NCBI GenBank assembly: GCA_030429565.1
Contig: JAUIFE010000005.1
Coordinates: forward strand, 310,001 to 374,000
Direction: 5' to 3'
Origin: Holophagae bacterium
Lineage (GTDB): Bacteria > Acidobacteriota > Holophagae > Acanthopleuribacterales > Acanthopleuribacteraceae
DNA: 64,000 bases
The notes beneath the pieces were generated by a model. It was given only the letters and a program-made list of their open reading frames with translations. It ran no database searches and was not told the origin of the DNA. Positions 17,782 through 26,151 of the stretch are shown piece after piece. A program made the position numbers and the translations under genes. Positions within the stretch are counted from its first letter, which is position 1. Each line of letters opens with the position of its first letter.

Positions 17782-19374
17782 TTACTTACCGGTCCAACGC
17801 ACGCCGTAAACGTCGTGGCGACGGTCTTTAAGGTTTTGAACCGTGCCCGAGTTACGCGCCATAATCAGCGCTTCCGGGCGCAGGTCGGCAAAGGTTACGG
17901 TTTCGACGTTTTCGGTGGCTTCGGCGGCAATACCGTCGCGTGCAAACGGGAAATCACAGGGCGTCAGCACACAACTCTGACCGTATTGAATATCCATGTT
18001 GGCGACGCCTGGCAGGTTGCCGACATTGCCGCTCATGACGACGTAGATTTGGTTCTCGACGGCGCGGGCCTGGCAACAGTAACGCACGCGCAGGTAGCTC
18101 TGGCGTTCGTCGGTACAGAACGGCACGAACAGGAACAAAATGCCTTGGTCTACCAAGTGCCTTGCCAATTCCGGGAACTCGGAGTCGTAACAGATCAACA
18201 CGCCGACGGGACCGCAATCGGTTTCGATGGAATTCAGCGTCACGCCGCCTTCAATATCCCACCAATAGACCTCGTTGGGGGTCGGGTGGATTTTCGGCTG
18301 TTCGTGAACGCTGCCGTCGCGTAGGAACACGTAGGCAATGTTTTCAACGCGGCCGTTGGGCATTTTGGTGGGGTGCGAGCCGCCGATGATGTTGATGTTG
18401 TAGCGCAAGGCCATTTCACGCATTTCTTCTTTGAAACGCGGCGTGTGTTTGGTCAGCGCCATGATCGATTCGGACGGTGACAGTTGTTGGTCTTCAATGG
18501 AAAGCAACTGCAGCGCGAACATTTCGGGGAACACCACGAAATCGGATTTGTAATCGGCAACCACGTCGACAAAATACTCGACGTGTTTGATGAATTCTTC
18601 AAAGGATTTGACGCGACGCTGCTTGTACTGCACGGTGGCGACGCGCACGGTGTCGGGCAGGCGTTTGCCGTACACCTTTTTCTTCTCAAGATTGCGCGGA
18701 TGCTCGGGAATGCGCGGGTTCTTCCAACGCAAGTGAATGCCGTAGCCCAGGGAAGCGGCGTCCACTTCGAGGTATTTGGGGATAATGCCGATGACCTCGA
18801 AGCCGTTGGCAAGCTGGAACGAAAGGACGGGATCGCGCTCGCGTTTGCCGGCAATGGCCTCCACATAGGTTTCGATATTGTCGTATTTTTTGTTTTTCTT
18901 CGACCAGGTTGGCAAGCGACCGCCGAAGACGATGCCGAGCATCTTCTCGTCCTGGCAGAGTTTCTTGCGCGCGTTGTAGAGCCGTTGACCGAGGCGGTAA
19001 CCGCGAAATTCGGGGTCCACGCAGACTTCCATGCCGTAGAGCCACTCGCCGTCGGGCTCATGACGCGAGGCGTAACCGCTGCCGGTAATTCCGCCCCAAC
19101 TGTGGGTTTTAAGTGCAACCTCTCCCGAGATGCGGAAGGTGGCGCAGTAGGCAATGATCTTGCCGGCACAAACGATGACAAACTGACCCTTGGGGTAGTT
19201 GTGTAGCTGCCCTTTGAGCATCCCTTCCGAATAACCGATCATGCCGGTCCCTTCGTAGGCGCGGTCGCTGAGGTCGGCGATTTGCGGGACATCGTCGACC
19301 TGCGCTTGGCGCAGCACCAATTCACCGTCTAACTTCTTTCGTTTGCGGGAGGGACGATCAATCGTTTCACCCAT
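17782..19374 (-). CDS. Bifunctional GNAT acetyltransferase / carbon-nitrogen hydrolase
   Basis: This 530-residue fusion has an N-terminal GNAT domain (~15-200; GMEVCVDPEFRGYRLGQRLY is the acetyl-CoA loop) joined to a nitrilase-superfamily domain (~240-510). The nitrilase triad is visible: Glu in DFVVFPEMFALQ, Lys in QPKIHPTPNE, Cys in GVLICYDSEFPE. This two-domain architecture is widespread; the hydrolase presumably cleaves an amide C-N bond and the GNAT may acylate the same or a related metabolite, though the substrate is not known. The ATG at 19374 with AAGGAG upstream is preferred over a start 35 codons earlier. It is single and divergent from the BlaI gene. Confidence 0.93.
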   Translation of the reverse strand: MGETIDRPSRKRKKLDGELVLRQAQVDDVPQIADLSDRAYEGTGMIGYSEGMLKGQLHNYPKGQFVIVCAGKIIAYCATFRISGEVALKTHSWGGITGSGYASRHEPDGEWLYGMEVCVDPEFRGYRLGQRLYNARKKLCQDEKMLGIVFGGRLPTWSKKNKKYDNIETYVEAIAGKRERDPVLSFQLANGFEVIGIIPKYLEVDAASLGYGIHLRWKNPRIPEHPRNLEKKKVYGKRLPDTVRVATVQYKQRRVKSFEEFIKHVEYFVDVVADYKSDFVVFPEMFALQLLSIEDQQLSPSESIMALTKHTPRFKEEMREMALRYNINIIGGSHPTKMPNGRVENIAYVFLRDGSVHEQPKIHPTPNEVYWWDIEGGVTLNSIETDCGPVGVLICYDSEFPELARHLVDQGILFLFVPFCTDERQSYLRVRYCCQARAVENQIYVVMSGNVGNLPGVANMDIQYGQSCVLTPCDFPFARDGIAAEATENVETVTFADLRPEALIMARNSGTVQNLKDRRHDVYGVRWTGK

Positions 19375-19554
19375 TTTCAAACTCCTTGAGCCCCGTAACA
19401 GGTGGCAAAGCGGCGTCTCGAGCCGGTCGCCCCTCGGGGTGGCGGACATTTCATTTTTTTCGTAAAGGCATGGCGTCATTCTAGCGAATGGCGCGTGGTT
19501 GCGCGAGCTTGCACTGCCTAAAAAAGGCTGTCAATGGGAAGTTGAAAGAAAATG

Positions 19555-19593
19555 AACTAAAGTTTTAGTTGTAATCCAACTAAAGGTTTAGTT
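19555..19593. promoter_or_regulatory. Two tandem BlaI-type operators
   Basis: Two perfect 16-bp palindromes of the form AACTAAA-NN-TTTAGTT lie at 19555-19570 (spacer GT) and 19578-19593 (spacer GG), centres 23 bp apart. They end 32 nt upstream of the BlaI-family start codon and should be its autoregulatory binding sites. Their spacing of about two helical turns allows two repressor dimers on one DNA face. Confidence 0.85.
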
Positions 19594-19625
19594 AGAATGA
19601 GCGGCATCCCATGGGAGGTTCGTCT

Positions 19626-20015
19626 GTGAAAGATAAAGCGAATAAAAAGAGCAATTTATTGACACCGACCGAACTCGAGTTAATGCGAATTTTGTGGCAA
19701 CTTGAAACCGCCACCGTGCACGAGGTTCTCGATGCGCTGCCACCTGAACGGCCGTTGGCTTACACCTCCGTTTCCACCATGTTACGCGTCCTGGAACAAA
19801 AAGGCTTCGTGGCGGCGGTGAAAGAGGGGCGCGGTCATCGCTACAGCCCGGTGCTCGATCGGGCGACCTACGAAGGGCGCAGTGTTCAGCACTTGCTTAA
19901 CGAGGTGTTTGAAGATGCGCCGCTGGCTTTGGTGTCGCGTCTGTTGGAAACGCGCGGTCTGAGTGAGGCGGAGCGCGACGCATTGAAGAAGTTGCTTGAG
20001 GTCGGAGGAAACTAA
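19626..20015 (+). CDS. BlaI/MecI/CopY-family transcriptional repressor
   Basis: This winged-helix repressor of about 129 residues includes LTPTELELMRILWQLETATV near the N-terminus, then YTSVSTMLRVLEQKGFV, the recognition helix and wing of the BlaI family. RYSPVLDRATYEGRSVQHLL follows, the dimerisation region in which BlaI proteins are cleaved. I place the start at the GTG at 19626, because GGGAGG ends seven bases upstream; the ATG at 19611 would include the ribosome binding site. Four bases separate its stop from the M56 protease gene. By analogy with bla/mec, the membrane protease inactivates this repressor in response to a cell-wall signal. Confidence 0.93.
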   Translation: MKDKANKKSNLLTPTELELMRILWQLETATVHEVLDALPPERPLAYTSVSTMLRVLEQKGFVAAVKEGRGHRYSPVLDRATYEGRSVQHLLNEVFEDAPLALVSRLLETRGLSEAERDALKKLLEVGGN

Positions 20016-20019
20016 GGTG

Positions 20020-21624
20020 ATGCAATCTCAATTTTTACAGTATTTTGCGACCGTTCACCTGTTGTGGGTGCCGGTGGCGTTACTGGCTTGGCTCTACCAC
20101 AGCCTGGCTTTGGCGCGATGGCGCTTGATCTCGCCCGAGGCGCTGCTGCGCTTGATGTACCTGTTGCCGGTGGTTGTCTTGACGGCACCGCTGCTGATGA
20201 TGCAGCAGGCGGGCGACAGGTTGTTGACGCCCTCGCTGCAGATTTGGCGCAATGACGCGGGATTAACCCAGGTCGGCGTGGGTTTGGGTGCGCAAACACC
20301 GCCGCTCCATTTGGCGAGCACGGTGGCCGGCGACACGGTTGCACCCATGCCGTGGTTGTTCCAACTGGCCGATATGGTGACCTTGCTGCCGTTTGTTCTG
20401 CTTGCCGTCGGCTTGGCGACGCTGCTGCGCGATACGTTGAAATTACGGCGTTTGTGGCGTGAAGCATACGGACTACACGCGTTTGGCCGGGTGTCGGTCG
20501 GCGTTCACGACAGCCTGAGTGTGCCGATTTCGTTTTGGTTACCGTGGCAAGGTGCCGTGGTCTTGCTGCCGACCAATGCGGTTGCGGCCGGTGCCGACCT
20601 GATGATGATGGTGCGCCACGAACTGCAGCATCACCGTCAAGGCGATACCCGTCCGGCGTGGGCCGTGCACTTGCTGCGCTGGTTATTTCTCGGTAATCCG
20701 TTTTTTGTGTTCTGGCACCGTCGGCTCCTTGATGCTCAAGAATTTGCCTGCGATGCCTATCTCATTCGCCGCAAGCGCGTTGCCTCCGACGCCTACGGTC
20801 ACTGTTTGCTGCAGGTTGCCGCCGGCGCCGCCAAACCGTTGCCGTCGACCGCGTTCGGTATGGCGATGGGGCTTTCGGCGCAAAAACTCCAGAGGAGGAT
20901 TCACCTCATGTCTCATCAAACCCAAGGCCGTCCCGCGTGGACTGCCGTGTCTCTGTTCGCCGCGTTGCTGTGTATCTCGCTGTCGGCCTATGCCGCCGGT
21001 GACTTGGTCGTCGACCGTCGCATGAGTAATGCCGAGGTGGCCAAGCTGGCCGCTGTTACCAACAAAATCAGTGTTTTTAACATCCAAGCCAATCAAGATG
21101 TGGTCAACCAGCTCAACCACTTCGTCGGCTTGCCGCAAAACCGCGCCTTTTTGAAACGGGCCATCGCCCGCATGGAGCAAATGCGCGACACCTTGGTTCC
21201 CGTGCTGGAAGAACGCGGTTTACCCGAGGATTTACTGGTGTTACCGCTGCTTGAATCCGGCTATCAATCGCTGAACCCCAATGCCAAGGCGCCCCACGCC
21301 GCCGGCTTGTGGCAGTTCATTCCCGGCACCGCGCGCAACTTCAATTTGCGGGTCGATGATCAGGTCGACGAGCGCTTGGACGTGCAACGCAGCACGGAAG
21401 CAGCGGTTACCTTCTTGAGCAAGCTGCACGGGACTTACGACGATTGGACCTTGGCCGTGTTGGCTTACAATGCCGGTCCCAAAACGGTTCACAAGGGCAT
21501 CGAATCCCTGTTGACGGAAGATGCTTGGCTGTTGGTCGATGAGGGATTCCACGGTGACGAAGGGTACCTCGCCCGACTGGCGGCGCTGACGATCATTGTC
21601 CATCACCCCGAACTGATCGACTAA
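20020..21624 (+). CDS. BlaR1-like M56 membrane protease fused to an MltD-type lytic transglycosylase domain
   Basis: This 534-residue protein has an N-terminal M56 part with membrane helices around 8-28, 42-60 and 110-135, and the zinc-protease motif HELQH at 200-204. A later EFACDAYLIRR supplies the third-ligand region. RRI (~292) precedes a fourth helix (TAVSLFAALLCISLSAYAAG). Where BlaR1 has a penicillin-binding sensor, this protein has an MltD/SLT domain: LPLLESGYQSLNPNAK with catalytic Glu412, AAGLWQFIPGTARNFNL and LAVLAYNAGPKTV. The sensor is therefore expected to bind glycan strands, muropeptides or a transglycosylase inhibitor rather than a beta-lactam. GGAGGA precedes a GTG (20017) and this ATG. 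See the internal start at 20908. Confidence 0.9.
   Translation: MQSQFLQYFATVHLLWVPVALLAWLYHSLALARWRLISPEALLRLMYLLPVVVLTAPLLMMQQAGDRLLTPSLQIWRNDAGLTQVGVGLGAQTPPLHLASTVAGDTVAPMPWLFQLADMVTLLPFVLLAVGLATLLRDTLKLRRLWREAYGLHAFGRVSVGVHDSLSVPISFWLPWQGAVVLLPTNAVAAGADLMMMVRHELQHHRQGDTRPAWAVHLLRWLFLGNPFFVFWHRRLLDAQEFACDAYLIRRKRVASDAYGHCLLQVAAGAAKPLPSTAFGMAMGLSAQKLQRRIHLMSHQTQGRPAWTAVSLFAALLCISLSAYAAGDLVVDRRMSNAEVAKLAAVTNKISVFNIQANQDVVNQLNHFVGLPQNRAFLKRAIARMEQMRDTLVPVLEERGLPEDLLVLPLLESGYQSLNPNAKAPHAAGLWQFIPGTARNFNLRVDDQVDERLDVQRSTEAAVTFLSKLHGTYDDWTLAVLAYNAGPKTVHKGIESLLTEDAWLLVDEGFHGDEGYLARLAALTIIVHHPELID
20891..20910 (+). promoter_or_regulatory. Internal Shine-Dalgarno and in-frame ATG inside the M56-MltD gene
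   Basis: AGAGGAGG (20891-20898) lies 9 nt before an in-frame ATG at 20908. Translation from there gives a 238-residue protein beginning MSHQTQGRPAW, followed by a hydrophobic stretch ending LSAYAAGD, that is, a signal-peptide-like leader ahead of the complete MltD domain. The Shine-Dalgarno is built from two consecutive AGG arginine codons, unusual beside the CGN arginines used elsewhere in the gene. Confidence 0.45.
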
Positions 21625-21632
21625 AACCAAAA

Positions 21633-21706
21633 CCTGTTGAACTTGACCGCATTGCCGATCCCCGACCAAAGAGAACGCATCGGCCAAGTTCAACGGGTTT
21701 TTTTAT
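21633..21706 (+). terminator. Terminator between the M56-MltD gene and the convergent TPR gene
   Basis: Arms CCTGTTGAACTTG (21633-21645) and CAAGTTCAACGGG (21685-21697) pair over 12 of 13 positions and are followed by TTTTTTTATT. The loop of ~39 nt contains a secondary stem. On the other strand the hairpin is followed by TTTTGGTTTT, so it can serve both convergent genes. Confidence 0.75.
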
Positions 21707-21724
21707 TGTACGGTATTCGGGCCC

Positions 21725-23023
21725 TTATTGAATCTCGATAATGCGCAAGCGATAGTCGGCCATTTTGCCGTCGTAGACACAAGCCATGTGGTACGCACGC
21801 GACTCGCCCGCAAGTATCGTGGGTTGGGCTTGACTGACCGCGTACCCTTTGCGATTGGTCAACAGTTTGCCGTCGGCGTCGAAGACGTCCAGTTCAAATT
21901 TGACCAGCGCCAAGGGTGACGGGCTGCGGTTGGTAAAAACCAGTGAAAGGCGCATGGATTCGCGTTTATTGAACATTTCGCGCAGTGTGCGGCGCCGCTC
22001 GCTAATGGCTAGCTCGGCCAGGTCCGGCTTTTGAACCGCCCATTGAAATTCGATGGGCTTGTTTTGATACAACTGCGAATGGGGTTCTTGATCGGCAATC
22101 GTGATGACCAGTTCCGCATCGGTTACGTCGGTTTTGGCATGGGCCGTGTAATTTACCGGGATCGCTTCGCCGGGTTCCACATAAGCACCGTTCATTTTGC
22201 GGAACGGGGTCAGGTCTTTAATGACGAGATCTGTGCCCGCTTGATTGCGCAGGTAAAGGCGGGCGCGAATTTCGACGAAGTCCTGGTCGGATGTGTTGCG
22301 CAACAGCGCGGTCATTTTGTAGAAAGAACTTTTGGTGTAGTTGTTGAGGCGCGAGTGGGGCCGTTCCAACACCAGGTGTTCGGCACCGCTGAGCGTGAGT
22401 GGGATGTCGCGATGTTTATCGTCGATTTTGGCCGTTGTGGTCGGCGTGGTTTTGCGCGGCGTGGTCGTGGTGGTCGGCGTAGGCGTCGGCGGCGGCGCAA
22501 CGCTGTTTCCCTGAAACGTGACAATGCCGATGATGCCGATAAGCGGAATCAGGCAGCCCATCGCGCCCAGTGCCACGAACAGGCCGGTCCGCGATTTTCG
22601 CTTGGCGGCCACCTGGCGGCGGCCCTGGTTGTGGTCGATTTGATTGAGTAAGGCCACCGCGTCCTGCGCGCTGGGATCGAGCTGCAAACAGTAACGGGCC
22701 CAGTGTTCGGCCTGTTTGGCATCGTTGAGGCCTAGGTAACAGCGCGCTAAGTCCAAGTGCAGCGGCACATCGCGCGCCAACAGCGGCGCCGCCTGTTTGA
22801 GTTCGTCGACGGCGTCTTGGTAGCGCTGATGCTGCATAAAGTTCTGCGCGCGCACGTGGTGATCGTGGGCGATTTGTTCGGCCTGTTGGAGATCGGCCTC
22901 ACTCAGGCCCATCTCCAGCGCAATGCGCTTCATTTCCTCACGGCTGAGCTCTTGGTTGCGGCGGTCGCGCTGCTCGACCAGAAAGCGAATGTAACTATTG
23001 AGTGGATCTTGGTCGTTCGACAC
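21725..23023 (-). CDS. TPR membrane protein of unknown function, 432 aa
   Basis: A cytoplasmic N-terminal helical region includes TPR-like units (RYQDAVDELKQAAPLLARDV, DAKQAEHWARYCLQLDPSAQ). A membrane helix (LFVALGAMGCLIPLIGIIGIV, ~150-170) follows. A Pro/Thr linker (APPPTPTPTTTTTPRKTTPT) then leads to two periplasmic beta-rich segments resembling the DUF2393 or FxLYD type (e.g. KMTALLRNTSDQDFVEIRARLY and RLSLVFTNRSPSPLALVKFE). The start is a GTG with GAGG upstream. It is convergent with the BlaI/M56 operon and shares its terminator. No definite family. Confidence 0.8.
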   Translation of the reverse strand: MSNDQDPLNSYIRFLVEQRDRRNQELSREEMKRIALEMGLSEADLQQAEQIAHDHHVRAQNFMQHQRYQDAVDELKQAAPLLARDVPLHLDLARCYLGLNDAKQAEHWARYCLQLDPSAQDAVALLNQIDHNQGRRQVAAKRKSRTGLFVALGAMGCLIPLIGIIGIVTFQGNSVAPPPTPTPTTTTTPRKTTPTTTAKIDDKHRDIPLTLSGAEHLVLERPHSRLNNYTKSSFYKMTALLRNTSDQDFVEIRARLYLRNQAGTDLVIKDLTPFRKMNGAYVEPGEAIPVNYTAHAKTDVTDAELVITIADQEPHSQLYQNKPIEFQWAVQKPDLAELAISERRRTLREMFNKRESMRLSLVFTNRSPSPLALVKFELDVFDADGKLLTNRKGYAVSQAQPTILAGESRAYHMACVYDGKMADYRLRIIEIQ

Positions 23024-23155
23024 AAAAACCTCGGGTTTGGTTGGGGTTGGCGTATTGTAGCACTTCCCAGTGGTAGCCCGAAACAGGTGTGTCGCCGCCT
23101 CGACCCGCCGCGCGCGTGGGGAGCGGGCGGGCGGCAGGTCGGCGGCGATGGGCGA

Positions 23156-24649
23156 TTAGGCCGTTTTGAGTGCGGCTTCGCCTTCAATTTCACGACCGAT
23201 GCGGACCGTTTCGCGCACCAGTAAATCAAAATCTTCGAAGCGCGAGCGGTGATTGGTGTTGGCGACGCGCAGCACGAAATCACCGTGAATGCGGGTGCTG
23301 GACGGGGCGGCGATGCCGCGTTCCTGCAAACGCATTAACAGTTCACCATTAATCGCGTCCCAACTTTCGGGGGGGATGGTTTCTGGGATGTAACGAAAGC
23401 ACAGGATATTGAGCGGCGAGGGGGCGGTTTGCTCCAGCCGTGGCTCGGCGGCGATGAGCCGGCTGAGGTGTTGGATTTGGGCTACGTTTTGGTCGTGCAA
23501 GCGGCCAAGGTGTTCGATGCCGTACTCGCGAATTTGCGCCCACACTTTGAGCGCTTTAAAGCCACGGGACAATTGCGGGCCGCGAAGGTAACTGGAATCG
23601 GGTTGGGCGGCAATACCGCGTGGCGGGGTTTCCAGGTAGGTGGCCGCCACGCTGAAGCTGCGGCGGTGCATGGCGCCGTTGCGGATCAGCACGCAGCCTG
23701 CTTCATAGGGCACGTACAGCCATTTATGGAAGTCAAAGGCCAGAGAATCGGCGGATTCAATGCCGCGCATGCGGGCGCGCAGGTCCGGTGACATCGCGGC
23801 CAAGGCACCAATAGCGCCGTCGACGTGGAACCACAAACCCTCGCGCCTGGCCAAGGCCGCCAGGGCCGCTAAATCGTCGATGGCGCCTGTATTGACCGTG
23901 CCCGCATTGCCGACAATCGCGATCGGGCGCAAGCCGTTGCGGCGATCTTCGTCAATCGCGTTTTGCAATGCCTGTAGATCGAGGCAAAAGTTGTCGTCGA
24001 CAGCCACTTTGCGTAAGTTCTCTAAGCCTAAGCCTAATAACATCATAGCTTTATCCACCGAAGAATGGACTTGATTGGAGGTGTACACAATCGGGACACC
24101 CTTGGTCGCCGTCAGGCCGCGTGTGCGCACCGACTCGCCGATTAAGGCGTCGCGACCGACCGCCAAGCCGATGAGGTTGGCCACCGAGGCGCCGCTGGTG
24201 ACAATGCCGCTCGCCGTGCTGGGGAAATCAAACAAATCGCGCATCCAGCCGATCAGTTGGGCCTCGACCCGGGAAGGCGCGTCATTGAAAGTGCCCGCGC
24301 TGGCATTGACGCCGGCCGCGACCATGTCGGCCACCATGCCGATTGGCGTGCCGGTCCCGCAAACCCAGCCCCAAAAACGCGGGTGGGCGTGGCCGGTGGG
24401 GTAGGGGATGATGTGTTGCAGCATGTCGTCGACCACGCGTTCGCTGCCCAAACCCTGGCGTGGTGCGGCTTCATCCATCAGCGCCAAGCTGTTGGCGGGC
24501 ATTTCACGCCAAACCGGGCGATTGCGGACATCTGATTGGAAATCAAGGACTTCGTCCAGCGCTTGGTGGGCCAAGCGGCGAATGGTGGACCAGTCTTGGG
24601 GATCGAGGGTGAGGTTATCGGTGGATGGGGACGGGGCGATTTCGCGCAT
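23156..24649 (-). CDS. PLP-dependent decarboxylase (group II, PF00282-like)
   Basis: This 497-residue fold-type I PLP enzyme contains HPRFWGWVCGTGTPIGM near the substrate-binding N-terminal region and GIVTSGASVANLIGLAVGRD in the cofactor phosphate region. WFHVDGAIGALAAM carries the ring-nitrogen Asp, and LAFDFHKWLYVPYEAGCVL carries the Schiff-base Lys in the HKW motif of aromatic amino-acid and related decarboxylases. The ATG at 24649 has GGAGG four bases upstream; an upstream extension would run into the divergent promoter. It is divergent from a MocR regulator, which is itself followed by a D-amino-acid enzyme, so the three probably form an amino-acid catabolism unit. Substrate is unknown. 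Confidence 0.88.
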   Translation of the reverse strand: MREIAPSPSTDNLTLDPQDWSTIRRLAHQALDEVLDFQSDVRNRPVWREMPANSLALMDEAAPRQGLGSERVVDDMLQHIIPYPTGHAHPRFWGWVCGTGTPIGMVADMVAAGVNASAGTFNDAPSRVEAQLIGWMRDLFDFPSTASGIVTSGASVANLIGLAVGRDALIGESVRTRGLTATKGVPIVYTSNQVHSSVDKAMMLLGLGLENLRKVAVDDNFCLDLQALQNAIDEDRRNGLRPIAIVGNAGTVNTGAIDDLAALAALARREGLWFHVDGAIGALAAMSPDLRARMRGIESADSLAFDFHKWLYVPYEAGCVLIRNGAMHRRSFSVAATYLETPPRGIAAQPDSSYLRGPQLSRGFKALKVWAQIREYGIEHLGRLHDQNVAQIQHLSRLIAAEPRLEQTAPSPLNILCFRYIPETIPPESWDAINGELLMRLQERGIAAPSSTRIHGDFVLRVANTNHRSRFEDFDLLVRETVRIGREIEGEAALKTA

Positions 24650-24743
24650 GGGACCTCCAGCATTGTCACACTTGTTGTGCGCAAGAACCGTAAAAATGTT
24701 CTGATTGTCTTTATAAGTTTTGAAAATTGTATCGTCAATTGTT

Positions 24744-24764
24744 ATATTGTCACCATGACAATAT
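24744..24764. promoter_or_regulatory. Palindromic operator overlapping the MocR start codon
   Basis: ATATTGTCA (24744-24752) and TGACAATAT (24756-24764) are exact reverse complements separated by CCA; the MocR ATG at 24755 lies inside. Upstream, ATTGT elements recur (TTGTATCGTCAATTGTTAT at 24727-24745) as direct repeats, the pattern typical of MocR binding sites. This suggests autorepression and control of the divergent decarboxylase. Confidence 0.65.
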
Positions 24765-26128
24765 GGCAACCCTCCCTCAAGACAGACAAACCCCGCTATC
24801 AAGCCCTGGCCGACGCACTCGCCCGCGATCTCGCCGCCGGCTTGCTCAAGCCCGGCGATCGCCTGCCGACCCATCGCGAATTGGCCGATTTTTTAGGTGT
24901 CACCATCGGCACCATTAGTCGCGGTTATGCGGAAGCGGAGCGGCGCGGACTCACCGTCGGTGAAATCGGTCGCGGTACTTTTATTCGCCAAACACCGAGC
25001 AACGATCCTTGGCCGCAGTCCTCCGACAAGCCGACGACGATTGATTTCAGCCTGGCGCTGCCGGTGGAAGTCCCCGAACAAATTACGGCTTTTGCCGAAA
25101 CCTTGCGCGCGCTCGCCGACGATGCCGGGCTGGGCGCATTTTTGCAGTATCGACCGGCCTCGGCCGATTTGCGCCAGCGCGAGCGGGCCGCCGCCTGGCT
25201 TAATCGGCTCGGCTTGCAGACGCGCGCCGACGATGTGCTGGTGACGGCCGGTTCACAGCACGCCTTGAATGTGGTGTTGGCCGGCCTGCTGCGCGCCGGC
25301 GAGGTGGTTTTGACCGAAGCCTTGACCTACCCCTCGATGAAGAGTCAAGCGCGTCAGTACGGTATCAAGTTGCGCGGCGTGGCCATGGACGAACACGGGC
25401 TGATGCCGGAAGCTTTGGCCCAGGCCTGCGCGCAAGAGCCGCGCCCGCGCGCCCTGTACACAATCCCGACGCTGCAAAATCCCACCACGGTAACCATGCC
25501 CGCCGAACGGCGCCGAGCCATTGCCGAATTGGTGGTGAAACACGATTTGTGGTTGATTGAGGACGATGTCTTTTCCTTTTTATCCGACGGCGCGCCGCCA
25601 CCTTTGGCGACCCTGATTCCCGAACGCACCTTGTATTTATCCAGTGTCGCCAAGTGTTTGGTGACCGGTTTGCGCACCGGTTTTTTAGTGGCGCCCGCGC
25701 CCTTGCGCATGCGCTTGCTGGCTGCGATTCACAATACGCTGTGGATGGCGGCCCCGTTGATGGTGGAAGTGGCCACACGCTGGTTGGCCGACGGCACCGC
25801 CGATCGCATCATTGCCGCCAAACGCGCTGAAATTGCCGCGCGCCATCGCATTGCCTGTGAAATACTGGCGCCGTGGACCTTTCAGAGTGATCCGCACGGG
25901 TATCAGTTGTGGTTGCATTTGCCTGAACCTTGGACAGCCGATGAGTTCACCGCTCGTGCCCGTGCACGCGGCGTGATTGTTGTCGGTGGCGGCGCCTTCG
26001 CGGTGAGCCGTCGCAATGTACCCCACGCGGTGCGGCTTTCGATTGGTTTACCCGACCGGGCCCGCATGCGTGAGGGATTAATGACGGTAGCCGACATTTT
26101 GGCGAGTACCTGTGCGGCGACCTATTAG
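24755..26128 (+). CDS. MocR-family (GntR-HTH plus aminotransferase-like) regulator
   Basis: This 457-residue protein has an N-terminal GntR winged helix (ALARDLAAGLLKPGDRLPTH, then RELADFLGVTIGTISRGYAE) and a fold-type I aminotransferase-like C-terminal domain. The latter shows TAGSQHALNVVLAGLLRAGE, TIPTLQNPTTVTM and EDDVFSF, then LYLSSVAKCLVTGLRTGF with the PLP lysine in SVAK. The full cofactor site suggests PLP or a PLP-amino-acid adduct as effector, as in GabR, PdxR or TauR. It is divergent from the PLP decarboxylase and 23 nt upstream of a D-serine-dehydratase-like gene. The start is fixed by the hallmark N-terminus MTIWQPSL rather than by upstream extensions. Confidence 0.93.
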   Translation: MTIWQPSLKTDKPRYQALADALARDLAAGLLKPGDRLPTHRELADFLGVTIGTISRGYAEAERRGLTVGEIGRGTFIRQTPSNDPWPQSSDKPTTIDFSLALPVEVPEQITAFAETLRALADDAGLGAFLQYRPASADLRQRERAAAWLNRLGLQTRADDVLVTAGSQHALNVVLAGLLRAGEVVLTEALTYPSMKSQARQYGIKLRGVAMDEHGLMPEALAQACAQEPRPRALYTIPTLQNPTTVTMPAERRRAIAELVVKHDLWLIEDDVFSFLSDGAPPPLATLIPERTLYLSSVAKCLVTGLRTGFLVAPAPLRMRLLAAIHNTLWMAAPLMVEVATRWLADGTADRIIAAKRAEIAARHRIACEILAPWTFQSDPHGYQLWLHLPEPWTADEFTARARARGVIVVGGGAFAVSRRNVPHAVRLSIGLPDRARMREGLMTVADILASTCAATY

Positions 26129-26151
26129 ATAAGAAGCACGGAGAAGGGACC

